Shown piece after piece: positions 16,610-24,961 of a stretch of DNA of 32,757 nucleotides. Every line of letters begins with the position of its first letter. Position 1 is the first letter of the stretch. The stretch spans positions 1 to 32,757 of the forward strand of contig NZ_JASLCE010000085.1 in NCBI RefSeq assembly GCF_030146175.1, read 5' to 3'. The notes beneath the pieces are model-generated. The model saw only the letters and a program-made list of their open reading frames with translations, made no database searches and had not been told where the DNA came from. The DNA is from Flavobacterium sp. (GTDB lineage: Bacteria; Bacteroidota; Bacteroidia; Flavobacteriales; Flavobacteriaceae). The position numbers and the translations under genes are program-made.

Positions 16610-17626
16610 ATGAAAGGAGTATTGTTAGTAAACCTGGGTTCGCCGGAAAGTCCGGAACCGAAAGATGTAAAGCCGTATCTGGATGAATTCTTAATGGATA
16701 AATATGTAATCGATGTACCTTTTTTACTGCGCGCCTTATTGGTAAGAGGGATTATCCTGCGAAAGCGCCCGGAGCGTTCGTCGGAAGCCTATAAAAAAAT
16801 ATGGTGGGAAGAAGGTTCGCCTTTAATTGTACTTTCCAAGCGTACGCATAAAAAAGTACAGGAAAGAGTTGAGCTTCCGGTAGCATTGGCGATGCGTTAT
16901 GGAAACCCTTCCATTTTGAGCGGTTTACAGGAATTGGCCGATAAAGGCGTAACAGAAGTGCTGTTGTTTCCGCTATATCCGCAACATGCGATGGCATCGA
17001 CAACGACCATTCTTGTATTGGCCGAAGAATTGCGCCAAAAGCATTTCCCGCAAATGAAGTTTACCATCGTACCGGCTTTTTACAATAAAAAGGATTATAT
17101 CCAGAATCTGGCGGATTCGATTAAAAAGCACCTGGAAGGTTTTGAATACGATCAGTTGTTGTTTTCATACCACGGCATTCCGGAGCGTCATATCCGCAAA
17201 ACCGATGTGACCAAATCGCATTGTAAAATTGACGGAAGCTGTTGTAATACACCATCACCGGCACACGAATTCTGTTACCGTCACCAGTGTTTTGAAACGA
17301 CACGACAGGTTGTGGAATTATTAAATATCCCCAAAGAAAAATACAGTCAGACGTTTCAGTCGCGTTTGTCAGGAGACAAATGGCTGGAGCCGTATACCGA
17401 CATTGAGATCAACAAAATGCCGGAAAAGGGCATTAAAAATCTGGCCGTTGTAACGCCGGCTTTCGTAGCCGATTGTTTGGAGACGCTGGAAGAAATTGCG
17501 ATGGAAGCCAACCATCAGTTTAAAGAACACGGCGGCGAAAACTTTTTGGCAATACCGTGTTTAAATGACGATGATAATTGGGTTGACACAATGAGCAACT
17601 GGATTAAAGACTGGTCTAAAAATTAA
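16610..17626 (+). CDS. hemH: Ferrochelatase (338 aa)
   Basis: HemH inserts Fe2+ into protoporphyrin IX. Signatures are GVLLVNLGSPESP at the start, FPLYPQHAMASTTT, FSYHGIPERHIRKTD with the catalytic His188, TFQSRLSGDKWLEPYT, and VVTPAFVADCLETLEEI with the conserved Glu. ATG at 16610 is chosen over an in-frame TTG at 16592 because family members begin with MKGVLLVNLG. Between residues 205 and 227 there are five cysteines (205, 211, 212, 222, 227), consistent with an internal iron-sulphur cluster of the kind known in some bacterial ferrochelatases. hemJ follows after 10 nt. Confidence 0.97.
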   Translation: MKGVLLVNLGSPESPEPKDVKPYLDEFLMDKYVIDVPFLLRALLVRGIILRKRPERSSEAYKKIWWEEGSPLIVLSKRTHKKVQERVELPVALAMRYGNPSILSGLQELADKGVTEVLLFPLYPQHAMASTTTILVLAEELRQKHFPQMKFTIVPAFYNKKDYIQNLADSIKKHLEGFEYDQLLFSYHGIPERHIRKTDVTKSHCKIDGSCCNTPSPAHEFCYRHQCFETTRQVVELLNIPKEKYSQTFQSRLSGDKWLEPYTDIEINKMPEKGIKNLAVVTPAFVADCLETLEEIAMEANHQFKEHGGENFLAIPCLNDDDNWVDTMSNWIKDWSKN

Positions 17627-17636
17627 CGCCATTTAG

Positions 17637-18194
17637 ATGGAAGAATATTATAATTATATAAAGTCCCTGCATCTCATCTTTGTAATCACATGGTTTGCAG
17701 GGCTTTTTTATATCGTTCGGTTATTTGTTTATCACGCTGAGGCAAAAGATAAACCGTCGCCGGAAAAAGAGATACTGATCAAACAGTATCAATTGATGTC
17801 CTATCGTTTGTGGTATATTATTACCTGGCCTTCGGCCATATTGGCAAGTATTTTTGCCTTTTGGATGTTGTTTTTTACAACGCTGGGTAATGCCTGGTTA
17901 CAAATGCCGTGGATGCATGTAAAGTTGGGATTTGTGTTTCTATTGTACCTGTATCATTTAAAATGCCATCAGATTTTCCTGCAATTACAACGAAATGAAA
18001 TTCGTCATACGTCGGCTTTTTTTAGAATATGGAACGAAGGCGCGACGCTTATCCTGTTTGCGGTAGTGTTTTTGGTAATTTTAAAAGACGCGCTAAATTG
18101 GATTTATGGCGTAATCGGAATTTTTGTATTTTCGATCCTGCTCATGTTAGGGTATAAGCTGTACAAACGAATTCGGGAAAGAAACCAGTCATAA
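17637..18194 (+). CDS. hemJ: HemJ-type protoporphyrinogen IX oxidase (185 aa)
   Basis: HemJ oxidises protoporphyrinogen IX to protoporphyrin IX in the inner membrane, linking to the respiratory chain. The first helix, with YIKSLHLIFVITWFAGLFYI then RLFVYH, contains the conserved His and the HxxxxxxWFAGLFY pattern of the family (UPF0093). Further helices include YRLWYIITWPSAILASIFAF and WMHVKLGFVFLLYLYHLKCH, giving four to five transmembrane segments. Placement between hemH and a kinase supports the call and fills the step between HemF and HemH. Its stop is immediately followed by the kinase ATG with no spacer. Confidence 0.92.
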   Translation: MEEYYNYIKSLHLIFVITWFAGLFYIVRLFVYHAEAKDKPSPEKEILIKQYQLMSYRLWYIITWPSAILASIFAFWMLFFTTLGNAWLQMPWMHVKLGFVFLLYLYHLKCHQIFLQLQRNEIRHTSAFFRIWNEGATLILFAVVFLVILKDALNWIYGVIGIFVFSILLMLGYKLYKRIRERNQS

Positions 18195-19670
18195 ATGTTC
18201 AAAGATTTCAAAATAACGCAATTATCATTACAAGTCCGGATTTTTTTCTCGATGATTTGTCTTACGCTGATTGCGTCGGTTTTGATCGCTACCGTCTCGA
18301 TTTATCAGTTCCGAAAAGAAGCCCGGATTTACCATCAGGACCGATTGGAACGGAAAGAAGATGCGATTACGCAGCACATCAATTATATCCTTTCTACGAC
18401 AACCTATCCGCTAACAACGGAAAACCTGCCGTTAATTTTTAAAGACAAAATCCAGGAATTGGCCAATATCCATGCGCTGGAAATCAATATCCACGATCTG
18501 AAAGGAAACCTGCTGATTTCGTCCAAAGGAAACTTTTCGATCGATAGTCTGGCGCGTCCCATATCGCCAATCATTTTAAAAATCATACAATCGTCAACAA
18601 GCAAACGTTTTGTCGACTTGCGACAGATAGACGGGCAACGGTACCGTTCGTCCTATAGTTATCTGAAAGATACCAAATTCAAGCCGTTGGGTATTCTGAA
18701 TTTACCGTATCCGGAGGAAACCAGTTTTTACGAAAATGAGGTGAAAAACTTCCTGATCCGTTTTGGGCAGGTTTACTTTTTTATGTTGCTCACCTCCATT
18801 ATGCTGGCGTATTTCCTGTCGAGCTATATCACCAAATCCTTACAGGCGATTAGTGAACGAATTTTTGACACCCGTTTTAATAAGAAAAACGAAAAAATAC
18901 CAATAGAAGCCTCCAGTAGTAAAGAGATTATTTCCCTGATCACGGCCTACAACGGAATGGTGGATAAACTGGAAGAAAGTGCCGAAAAACTGGCGCAAAG
19001 CGAACGGGAACAAGCCTGGCGTGAAATGGCCAAACAGGTGGCGCATGAAATTAAAAACCCACTAACACCGATGCGGCTTACGGTTCAGAGTTTTCAACGT
19101 AAATTTGATCCGAACGACCCCAATGTGAATCAGAAAGTGGATGATTATTCGAAAACATTAATCCAGCAAATCGATACGATGAGTTCGGTAGCGTCGGCTT
19201 TTTCCAACTTTGCATCGATGCCGGCACAGCAAAATGAAACGCTCGATGTGGTAAAAGTTGTCCGACTGGCACTGGAGATTTTCAATGAATATTATATTTA
19301 TTTTGAAGCGGAACAGGAAGAAATTATTACAAAAATCGACCGGACACAGTTAATACGTATTATTACGAATCTGGTTAAGAATGCGATACAGGCGATTCCG
19401 GAAACCGAACCGGAGCCAAAAGTTGAAGTAAAGGTTTACAAAGAGAACGACAATGCTAAAATTATTGTTAAAGACAATGGGGTAGGCATAAGTATGGCGC
19501 ATAAAAATCGTATTTTCGAACCAAAATTCACAACCAAAACCAGTGGTATGGGATTGGGATTGGGGATTATTAAGAATATTGTGGAGAATTATCACGGGAC
19601 CATTACTTTCCAGAGTGAAGATGGAAAAGGAACCGTGTTTTTGGTAACATTACCAATCATAAACACCTAA
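18195..19670 (+). CDS. NtrY-like membrane sensor histidine kinase (491 aa)
   Basis: Two transmembrane helices (about 17-37 and 190-211) bracket a roughly 150-residue periplasmic sensing region. A HAMP-like linker (212-265) follows. The H-box is AKQVAHEIKNPLTPMRL with phospho-acceptor His284, the NtrY-type form. The ATPase domain has N-box NLVKNAIQAIP (Asn396), G1 DNGVGI (427-432) and G2 GMGLGLG (451-457), so it looks active. The gene starts directly at the hemJ stop and ech follows 10 nt later. No response regulator is found in the window, so its partner is encoded elsewhere. Confidence 0.93.
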   Translation: MFKDFKITQLSLQVRIFFSMICLTLIASVLIATVSIYQFRKEARIYHQDRLERKEDAITQHINYILSTTTYPLTTENLPLIFKDKIQELANIHALEINIHDLKGNLLISSKGNFSIDSLARPISPIILKIIQSSTSKRFVDLRQIDGQRYRSSYSYLKDTKFKPLGILNLPYPEETSFYENEVKNFLIRFGQVYFFMLLTSIMLAYFLSSYITKSLQAISERIFDTRFNKKNEKIPIEASSSKEIISLITAYNGMVDKLEESAEKLAQSEREQAWREMAKQVAHEIKNPLTPMRLTVQSFQRKFDPNDPNVNQKVDDYSKTLIQQIDTMSSVASAFSNFASMPAQQNETLDVVKVVRLALEIFNEYYIYFEAEQEEIITKIDRTQLIRIITNLVKNAIQAIPETEPEPKVEVKVYKENDNAKIIVKDNGVGISMAHKNRIFEPKFTTKTSGMGLGLGIIKNIVENYHGTITFQSEDGKGTVFLVTLPIINT

Positions 19671-19680
19671 ACATCAGATT

Positions 19681-20463
19681 ATGAATTACGAGAACATTTT
19701 AATTGAAAGAGAAAACGGTATCGCGCTAATCACGATCAACCGTCCTACGAAGTTAAACGCCCTTAATAAGGCGACAATAGAAGAATTACACAAAGCTTTT
19801 AAATCCGAAAATGAGGATCGATCGATAAAAGTAATCATCATCACCGGTAGTGGTGACAAAGCATTTGTTGCCGGAGCGGATATTTCGGAATTTGCTAATT
19901 TTTCAATTAAAGAAGGTGGAAGACTGGCCGCACAAGGACAGGAAATGCTTTTCGATTTTGTTCAGAATCTGGAAACCCCGGTTATTGCTGCAGTAAACGG
20001 ATTTGCTTTAGGCGGTGGATTGGAACTGGCAATGTCGGCTCATTTCCGTATTGCTTCCGACAATGCCAAAATGGGACTTCCGGAAGTATCTTTGGGTGTA
20101 ATCCCGGGCTATGGTGGAACACAACGTTTGCCACAATTAATTGGAAAAGGACGTGCTATGGAAATGATCATGACAGCAGGTATGATCGATGCGCCAACAG
20201 CATTAAGCTACGGATTGGTGAACCATGTGGTACCACAAGCGGAATTACTGGATCTGGCTAAAAATATAGCAACCAAAATCACTAAAAATTCCAGTGTAGC
20301 GATCGGAAAAGCGATCCAATCGGTAAATGCAGGATTTGAAGAAGGTGTAAATGGATACCATACGGAGATCCGGGCTTTCGGAGAATGTTTCGGAACCGAA
20401 GATTTTAAAGAAGGAACGACAGCTTTCTTAGAAAAAAGAAAAGCCGAATTTCCGGGAAAATAG
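19681..20463 (+). CDS. Enoyl-CoA hydratase / crotonase-family protein (260 aa)
   Basis: Crotonase fold: ITINRPTKLNALNKATIEEL, then AFVAGADISEF forming the oxyanion loop, NGFALGGGLELAMSAHFRIA and LPEVSLGVIPGYGGTQRL. The two catalytic glutamates of true hydratases are present with the canonical 20-residue spacing (Glu115 and Glu135), so this is probably a short-chain enoyl-CoA hydratase for beta-oxidation or amino acid breakdown. Length is normal. It is the last gene of the hemH-hemJ-kinase-ech unit and is followed by a strong terminator. Confidence 0.93.
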   Translation: MNYENILIERENGIALITINRPTKLNALNKATIEELHKAFKSENEDRSIKVIIITGSGDKAFVAGADISEFANFSIKEGGRLAAQGQEMLFDFVQNLETPVIAAVNGFALGGGLELAMSAHFRIASDNAKMGLPEVSLGVIPGYGGTQRLPQLIGKGRAMEMIMTAGMIDAPTALSYGLVNHVVPQAELLDLAKNIATKITKNSSVAIGKAIQSVNAGFEEGVNGYHTEIRAFGECFGTEDFKEGTTAFLEKRKAEFPGK

Positions 20464-20480
20464 ATTAAGAGAATAAAGAG

Positions 20481-20512
20481 AAAGCCCTTGCCAACTAGTT
20501 GGCAAGGGCTTT
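20481..20512. terminator. Perfect palindromic bidirectional terminator
   Basis: A 32-nt perfect palindrome (left half AAAGCCCTTGCCAACT) can form a near loop-less hairpin with T-tracts on both strands. It separates two convergent genes, the enoyl-CoA hydratase (stop 17 nt upstream) and the ADP-ribosyltransferase-like lipoprotein (stop 13 nt away), and should serve both. Confidence 0.85.
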
Positions 20513-20525
20513 TCACATATAAAGA

Positions 20526-22355
20526 TTAACGTGGATTAGGAGATTTCGAATATAGTCGGGCTTTAAGCTCTTTAAATTTAGCTTTTGATCTTAGATTGGT
20601 ATTATATTCGCACCATGATAATGCAGCATCTCTTTTAAGGTCGGGATAACGATCCCATCTTTTACAATATTCAGGAGCAAAATTTCTCCAGGGACTTTCC
20701 AGCCATGCTCTGTGGCCCAATGGGAATCCGGCATAGGGATAACCCGCAGCGCCATCAACAATGTGAAGGCCGGAAAATTGATTTTCTCTGTAATTTGGAT
20801 TTGGAGTCATTGGTCCGGAAATAGATCCGTTTACAACGGTATACCATCCTATAATCTGACTTATAGGGATGCCGCCCATGACAGAAAATTGATTTTCTCT
20901 GTTTCTGAATTGTCCAAGGATATTAGAAGTATAAAAAATATTAGGAGCCTGAGCAATTACATAAATATAAGAAGTCTGCTGACGACTAAATAACCGGTTT
21001 CCCTCCATATAAGCCCTTTCAAGAGAGTTATTAATGCTTACGTAACCATAAGAATCCCTCGTCTCAGATCTGGAATGTTGGTATAAACTCATTTGGTCTA
21101 CATTTTCTCCCCAGGTCAGATAGGTCTGATCGTTATAGTTATCTCCGATAATTCCTCTAGATTCCTCTATGTCCTCTGGATTTCTGCTTTCTGCGCGGAA
21201 AAACTGGTTTGTGAATCCGGGAAGGTTAGTAAATATTGTATAAGGATGCGGATTTCCGGAAGGAATAACGTTTCGGTTATAGTTTGGATTTTCCCGTACT
21301 TCCATCTGGCGATAGCTACCACCTTGAAAATGATACCGAACAGCTCTTCTAATGTTACTGCTGGGAATGTTGCCTAAAAAGGCCCATTCCTGTTGTGTCC
21401 GGAATAAAGTAATCAACTGATTAACACTGGCTCTTATACTGCTATTTATAGTATTGTCTGCAAAATGTTGAAATGAGGGTATAACACCATAGGCATTTGA
21501 GGTAGGAGTAATAACATATAACCAGAACTCCTCATTGGGCATAGGTTGAGAAGGATTTGTAGCCCAATTTAAAGAAGAAGAAGTGGATACCCATCCACTT
21601 GGAGCTACACCCTGCTGGTATAACGATATTCCGGACACGTGGGCAATCAGATCATTGTTTTGTCCTCTTGGGCTAAAGCCATTTGCAAAGATATCGGAAG
21701 GATCTCTGGTGTCTCTCCGGTAAACAGTATTAGGAGGATTTATAACATCTCTTTCAGGTCTGTTGAGATTGGTCTGTTTTTGGTCTCTTTTTGTAAGAAT
21801 AAAATCGGTGTATGCACTGGCTGTGAGACGAGGTCCCGTAGTAAGGGTTATATATAATTTGCTGTCTTCCGGATATAATGTTCCGGATATATCCCTGATT
21901 ACAGCATTTTTAACATATCGGGCATAAAACATATCGCCGTCATACTCTATAGAATTTATTTTTCCAGATAATATATTTGCATAAATCTGAACTTTTGGAT
22001 TGTGAAAAGTTAAAGGCTTTTCATAATGATAACCGTAATCCAGAAAATCTTGCCTTCTATCCCGTCTTCCAGGTTCCAATTTATGCGAAATAGTAGGAGG
22101 TATATCAACATCCTTGGCAGAAACCATGGTAATGGTGCTTTTAAATGCTAAATGATAAGAGACGTTGTCAACAGTAAAAACAGCAAGGTTTCCCATTGAA
22201 TCGGTTCCTTCCCAAATTCCCAATAAATCATCAATTGAGATATTGTCATCGCGATTTTTATTCGTAGGTGTATTGGATAAGAATTTTTCATCCATCTCAA
22301 AATCCGAACAAGAACTTAAAATTGCAATAATAAATAAAAGATAGAAATGTTTCAT
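20526..22355 (-). CDS. Lipoprotein with tandem pertussis-toxin-S1-like ADP-ribosyltransferase domains (609 aa)
   Basis: A lipoprotein signal ends in LSSC (Cys16). Residues 40-190 form a beta-rich region of unknown kind (GIWEGTDSMGNLAVF). Domain 1 (about 210-370) resembles the pertussis toxin S1 catalytic subunit from memory: VYRRDTRDPSDIFANGF for VYRYDSRPPEDVFQNGF, WVSTSSS for FVSTSSS, and QQEWAFLGNIPSSNIRR for QSEYLAHRRIPPENIRR. Arg213, His239 and Glu323 match S1 Arg9, His35 and Glu129, and the Arg-His spacing (26) is identical. Domain 2 (about 384-510) repeats the pattern (FFRAESRNPEDI, SLYQ, YGYVSINNS, GGIP), but the His and Glu positions are Asn418 and Gln489. NAD-dependent ADP-ribosylation is therefore expected from domain 1 only; the target is unknown. 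No B-subunit genes flank it. It stands alone with its own terminator, opposite in strand to its left neighbour. Confidence 0.8.
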   Translation of the reverse strand: MKHFYLLFIIAILSSCSDFEMDEKFLSNTPTNKNRDDNISIDDLLGIWEGTDSMGNLAVFTVDNVSYHLAFKSTITMVSAKDVDIPPTISHKLEPGRRDRRQDFLDYGYHYEKPLTFHNPKVQIYANILSGKINSIEYDGDMFYARYVKNAVIRDISGTLYPEDSKLYITLTTGPRLTASAYTDFILTKRDQKQTNLNRPERDVINPPNTVYRRDTRDPSDIFANGFSPRGQNNDLIAHVSGISLYQQGVAPSGWVSTSSSLNWATNPSQPMPNEEFWLYVITPTSNAYGVIPSFQHFADNTINSSIRASVNQLITLFRTQQEWAFLGNIPSSNIRRAVRYHFQGGSYRQMEVRENPNYNRNVIPSGNPHPYTIFTNLPGFTNQFFRAESRNPEDIEESRGIIGDNYNDQTYLTWGENVDQMSLYQHSRSETRDSYGYVSINNSLERAYMEGNRLFSRQQTSYIYVIAQAPNIFYTSNILGQFRNRENQFSVMGGIPISQIIGWYTVVNGSISGPMTPNPNYRENQFSGLHIVDGAAGYPYAGFPLGHRAWLESPWRNFAPEYCKRWDRYPDLKRDAALSWCEYNTNLRSKAKFKELKARLYSKSPNPR

Positions 22356-22395
22356 AAGACGAAAATTTATAGATTATACGATCTACAAATTCTGA

Positions 22396-22419
22396 AAAAA
22401 TGAGAAAAAAATCATTTTT
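22396..22419 (-). terminator. Weak A/T-rich hairpin downstream of the GDYXXLXY gene
   Basis: AAAAATGA (396-403 of this block) pairs with TCATTTTT (412-419) over 8 bp with an 8-nt purine loop and runs of A/T on both sides. It lies 55 nt past the GDYXXLXY stop and 41 nt before the lipoprotein start, so it could end the upstream transcript. The stem has a single G-C pair, so strength is doubtful. Confidence 0.35.
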
Positions 22420-22474
22420 CGGGAGTAAAAGTCCTAGTTCGATCTTAAAAGTTCTTTGTTGGGTTTTTAGGGGT

Positions 22475-23032
22475 TTACTTTTTGCGAACGTATTCTTTTA
22501 TCGGTATGTTTTTGATGATCACATCAGATAATACCGCTTTTCCGTCTTTTACAGAGACAAGAGCATACGTAGGATAGGAAGCAGTATCGCGTACCTGCTC
22601 CCGGTAAGCTACTTCGGCATCGTAAGCTTTGCTTTCTTCCATATAATAGGTGTTAAAGGGAAACGAAAAGTGAACATTTCCATCGAAAGCATAATTTACT
22701 TTAGCCACAACAAAATCATCGGTACTATTTTTATCCTTGGCTTTAACGGCTTTTTTAATAGCGGCAAATCCATCCGTATCTTTAGTGAGATAAATATAAA
22801 CAGGATCGCCACTTTCCCAGGTCGAATCTTTAGATGGAAAGGATTCCAATGTATATTGTAGGGCGATATATTTTCCAACAAACGGATTGTTTGGATCTAC
22901 CGGAGCGGTTTTAAATTTATAGGCCGTACCTTTTTCGATGGTTTGCTGGTTATCCCAGATCATGGAAGCCGGAACAGCAAGTTGTATCAGGGCAACGATT
23001 CCAAAAAGGAGTAAAAGCTGTTTTGTTTTCAT
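22475..23032 (-). CDS. GDYXXLXY-domain membrane-anchored protein (185 aa)
   Basis: One N-terminal hydrophobic segment (QLLLLFGIVALIQLAVPASM) acts as a signal anchor. NNPFVGKYIALQY matches the family's GDYxxLxY motif with Lys in place of Asp. The remainder is a soluble beta-rich domain with repeated charged patches. Family members are of unknown function and typically sit next to DUF2157 membrane proteins, as here: the ATG overlaps the DUF2157 stop by 4 nt. The pair probably forms one membrane complex. Confidence 0.85.
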   Translation of the reverse strand: MKTKQLLLLFGIVALIQLAVPASMIWDNQQTIEKGTAYKFKTAPVDPNNPFVGKYIALQYTLESFPSKDSTWESGDPVYIYLTKDTDGFAAIKKAVKAKDKNSTDDFVVAKVNYAFDGNVHFSFPFNTYYMEESKAYDAEVAYREQVRDTASYPTYALVSVKDGKAVLSDVIIKNIPIKEYVRKK

Positions 23033-24306
23033 GACCTGTTATTTTTTGTTTTCTGTAATAAAATATAATTCGCGTAGAAAAATCCGACACCGACAGCAAT
23101 AAATAGTAAACCCCGGATGACAAAAGAAATATTGGTATCAAAAAAGCGACAGATGATCAGTACGGCAATTATCACCAAACCATAATTGAGTATGGTGAAA
23201 TCGGATTGTTGCGAACCATTTTTGATCAGTAAAGCACCCATTAATAAAACCACAATGTTGGTTAAAATCATTCCGATAAGGTTATTGGTCATTCCCAATA
23301 GAAAGATCAGGTTAAAAACCAGGAATAACACTTGAAAACCATTGAACTGTCGGATATCTTTTTTCTTTTTTTGAAAATAACGGATCATCAGAATAAGAGC
23401 GGTAATCTGTAATGATAACAGTAGCACCAGATCGCTGGTATTGGAATGATTGGTTCGGTAAAATTCCAGCCAAAACCATTTTGAACTCAGAATCAGGGAT
23501 AAAATACTGGTTCCTAGGACACCTAAAATAAGGTAGCCATTTTTGATAAAACGCTGTTCTTCAAAAAAAGAAAGCTTACCGATATTGAAAAATAATCCGA
23601 ACAAGGAAATGTAAATCAGAAAGCCCAAACGCGAGGTTCCGCTAAAAAAGGCGCCCAGCATAATGGTAATGCTAAACGGAAGCAACCAATGAAAAACCGA
23701 TGTGATATTTCCCTTGAGATGTTGTTTGCAAAGCCGGTAATAATGCGGTAAAAACAATACGATAAGCAATAGGTATAACCAAGGGTAATCGGATTTGCCA
23801 TAGCCGGCTTCCACGCCATAATAAGTGGCGAAAATCAGATGCAATAACGCCAGACTATTCGAATTTAAAATATAAAGAACCGGGACAGACAGCAATATCC
23901 AGGTAAGCAGGAAACTTCCCAGATTTCCCGGAATATTATAAATCTGACTGATCAGGGCAATTGTGGCGCCAATGGCAAAAAATAAAAAGGTTCCGGTGAC
24001 TTCTTTCCAGACGGTACTTTTTTGTTTTACGATGGTATAACCGGTAAAAAACTGACAAATCACAAGCGGAAGAAAGGCCAGCGTAACTTTAGCGGTTTTA
24101 GGGAAATCGTCCCAGTTATGTGCAAAAATCAGAATGATTCCCAAGCCGATCAGAATCGCACCCAATACACCAAAAATGGTTAACAGACTGTTCGATTTTG
24201 TATCCGGACTATTACGGTAGTAGTGCTCGATAGCCTTTGCCGTTTCCGGACTGATGATTTGGGCATCAACTAATTTGGGTAATTCTTTGACAATTTTCGA
24301 ACTCAT
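23029..24306 (-). CDS. DUF2157 multi-spanning membrane protein (425 aa)
   Basis: A cytoplasmic N-terminus (IVKELPKLVDAQIISPETAKAIEHYY) typical of DUF2157 is followed by about ten or eleven hydrophobic helices, beginning with LLTIFGVLGAILIGLGIILI, and a short basic tail. The family is annotated only as predicted membrane protein. An in-frame GTG at 24324 would add six residues; the ATG at 24306 is preferred because the shorter N-terminus fits the domain. It is coupled to the GDYXXLXY gene by an ATGA overlap. Confidence 0.87.
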   Translation of the reverse strand: MSSKIVKELPKLVDAQIISPETAKAIEHYYRNSPDTKSNSLLTIFGVLGAILIGLGIILIFAHNWDDFPKTAKVTLAFLPLVICQFFTGYTIVKQKSTVWKEVTGTFLFFAIGATIALISQIYNIPGNLGSFLLTWILLSVPVLYILNSNSLALLHLIFATYYGVEAGYGKSDYPWLYLLLIVLFLPHYYRLCKQHLKGNITSVFHWLLPFSITIMLGAFFSGTSRLGFLIYISLFGLFFNIGKLSFFEEQRFIKNGYLILGVLGTSILSLILSSKWFWLEFYRTNHSNTSDLVLLLSLQITALILMIRYFQKKKKDIRQFNGFQVLFLVFNLIFLLGMTNNLIGMILTNIVVLLMGALLIKNGSQQSDFTILNYGLVIIAVLIICRFFDTNISFVIRGLLFIAVGVGFFYANYILLQKTKNNRS

Positions 24307-24369
24307 AACGGGATGATTTACCACTAAAATACGTTTTTTAATCTAAAAAAAGCGCAAAAGAAAAACAGT

Positions 24370-24834
24370 TTAGTTATTACTATTGGCCTGTTTTATGTCA
24401 CGGGTATTTTTCTGAACCGTGATAGCGGCAAATAAACTTAATACGAATGCCATACCATAAAAGCCTTTTTCACTTAATTCCAGACTGGCATTCCATAAAC
24501 CGATAACCAATAAAGTGATGGATGCAATAGTCGAAAACCAACTAATTCCATAATAGATTTCCGTAACCGGAATGCCTTCCATTTTATCCCGTACGCTTTT
24601 CTGAACCGAAATCACGGAAAATAAACCAAATAACAGTAAAGTAAAATAATACCCTTTTTCATTTAATTGCATCGTTGCATTGGACAAGCCGATACAAAAA
24701 GCGGTAACACCAATTAGGAGTACGCCCCATGAAGCGCCTACAAAAGCGTTACTGGGTTTTTGCATCCCGGTTTTCGGGTTGTTCCGATTTTTAGAAACGG
24801 GTTCGTCAGGGGTTGTTGTTTTAAAATCTTCCAT
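24370..24834 (-). CDS. YiaA/YiaB-family inner-membrane protein (154 aa)
   Basis: Two similar halves each contain two transmembrane helices ending in a charged motif: [20 protein letters not shown] then SVQKSVRDK, and [19 protein letters not shown] then TVQKNTRD. This internal duplication is the yiaA/B two-helix domain. The N-terminal 30 residues are hydrophilic and Pro/Asn-rich. Function is unknown; in enterobacteria homologues are linked loosely to envelope stress. It is 63 nt upstream of the DUF2157 start on the same strand, so co-transcription is possible. Confidence 0.88.
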   Translation of the reverse strand: MEDFKTTTPDEPVSKNRNNPKTGMQKPSNAFVGASWGVLLIGVTAFCIGLSNATMQLNEKGYYFTLLLFGLFSVISVQKSVRDKMEGIPVTEIYYGISWFSTIASITLLVIGLWNASLELSEKGFYGMAFVLSLFAAITVQKNTRDIKQANSNN

Positions 24835-24961
24835 AATTTATTTTGTTTTTTGTTGGGTCAAAATTCCTATAAAAAATAATGCTTTAAAAATCAATTTTTA
24901 ATAAAAAATGACGATATAAAAATGATTTTAATATCTTTATTTAGATAAATAAACAATCGAT

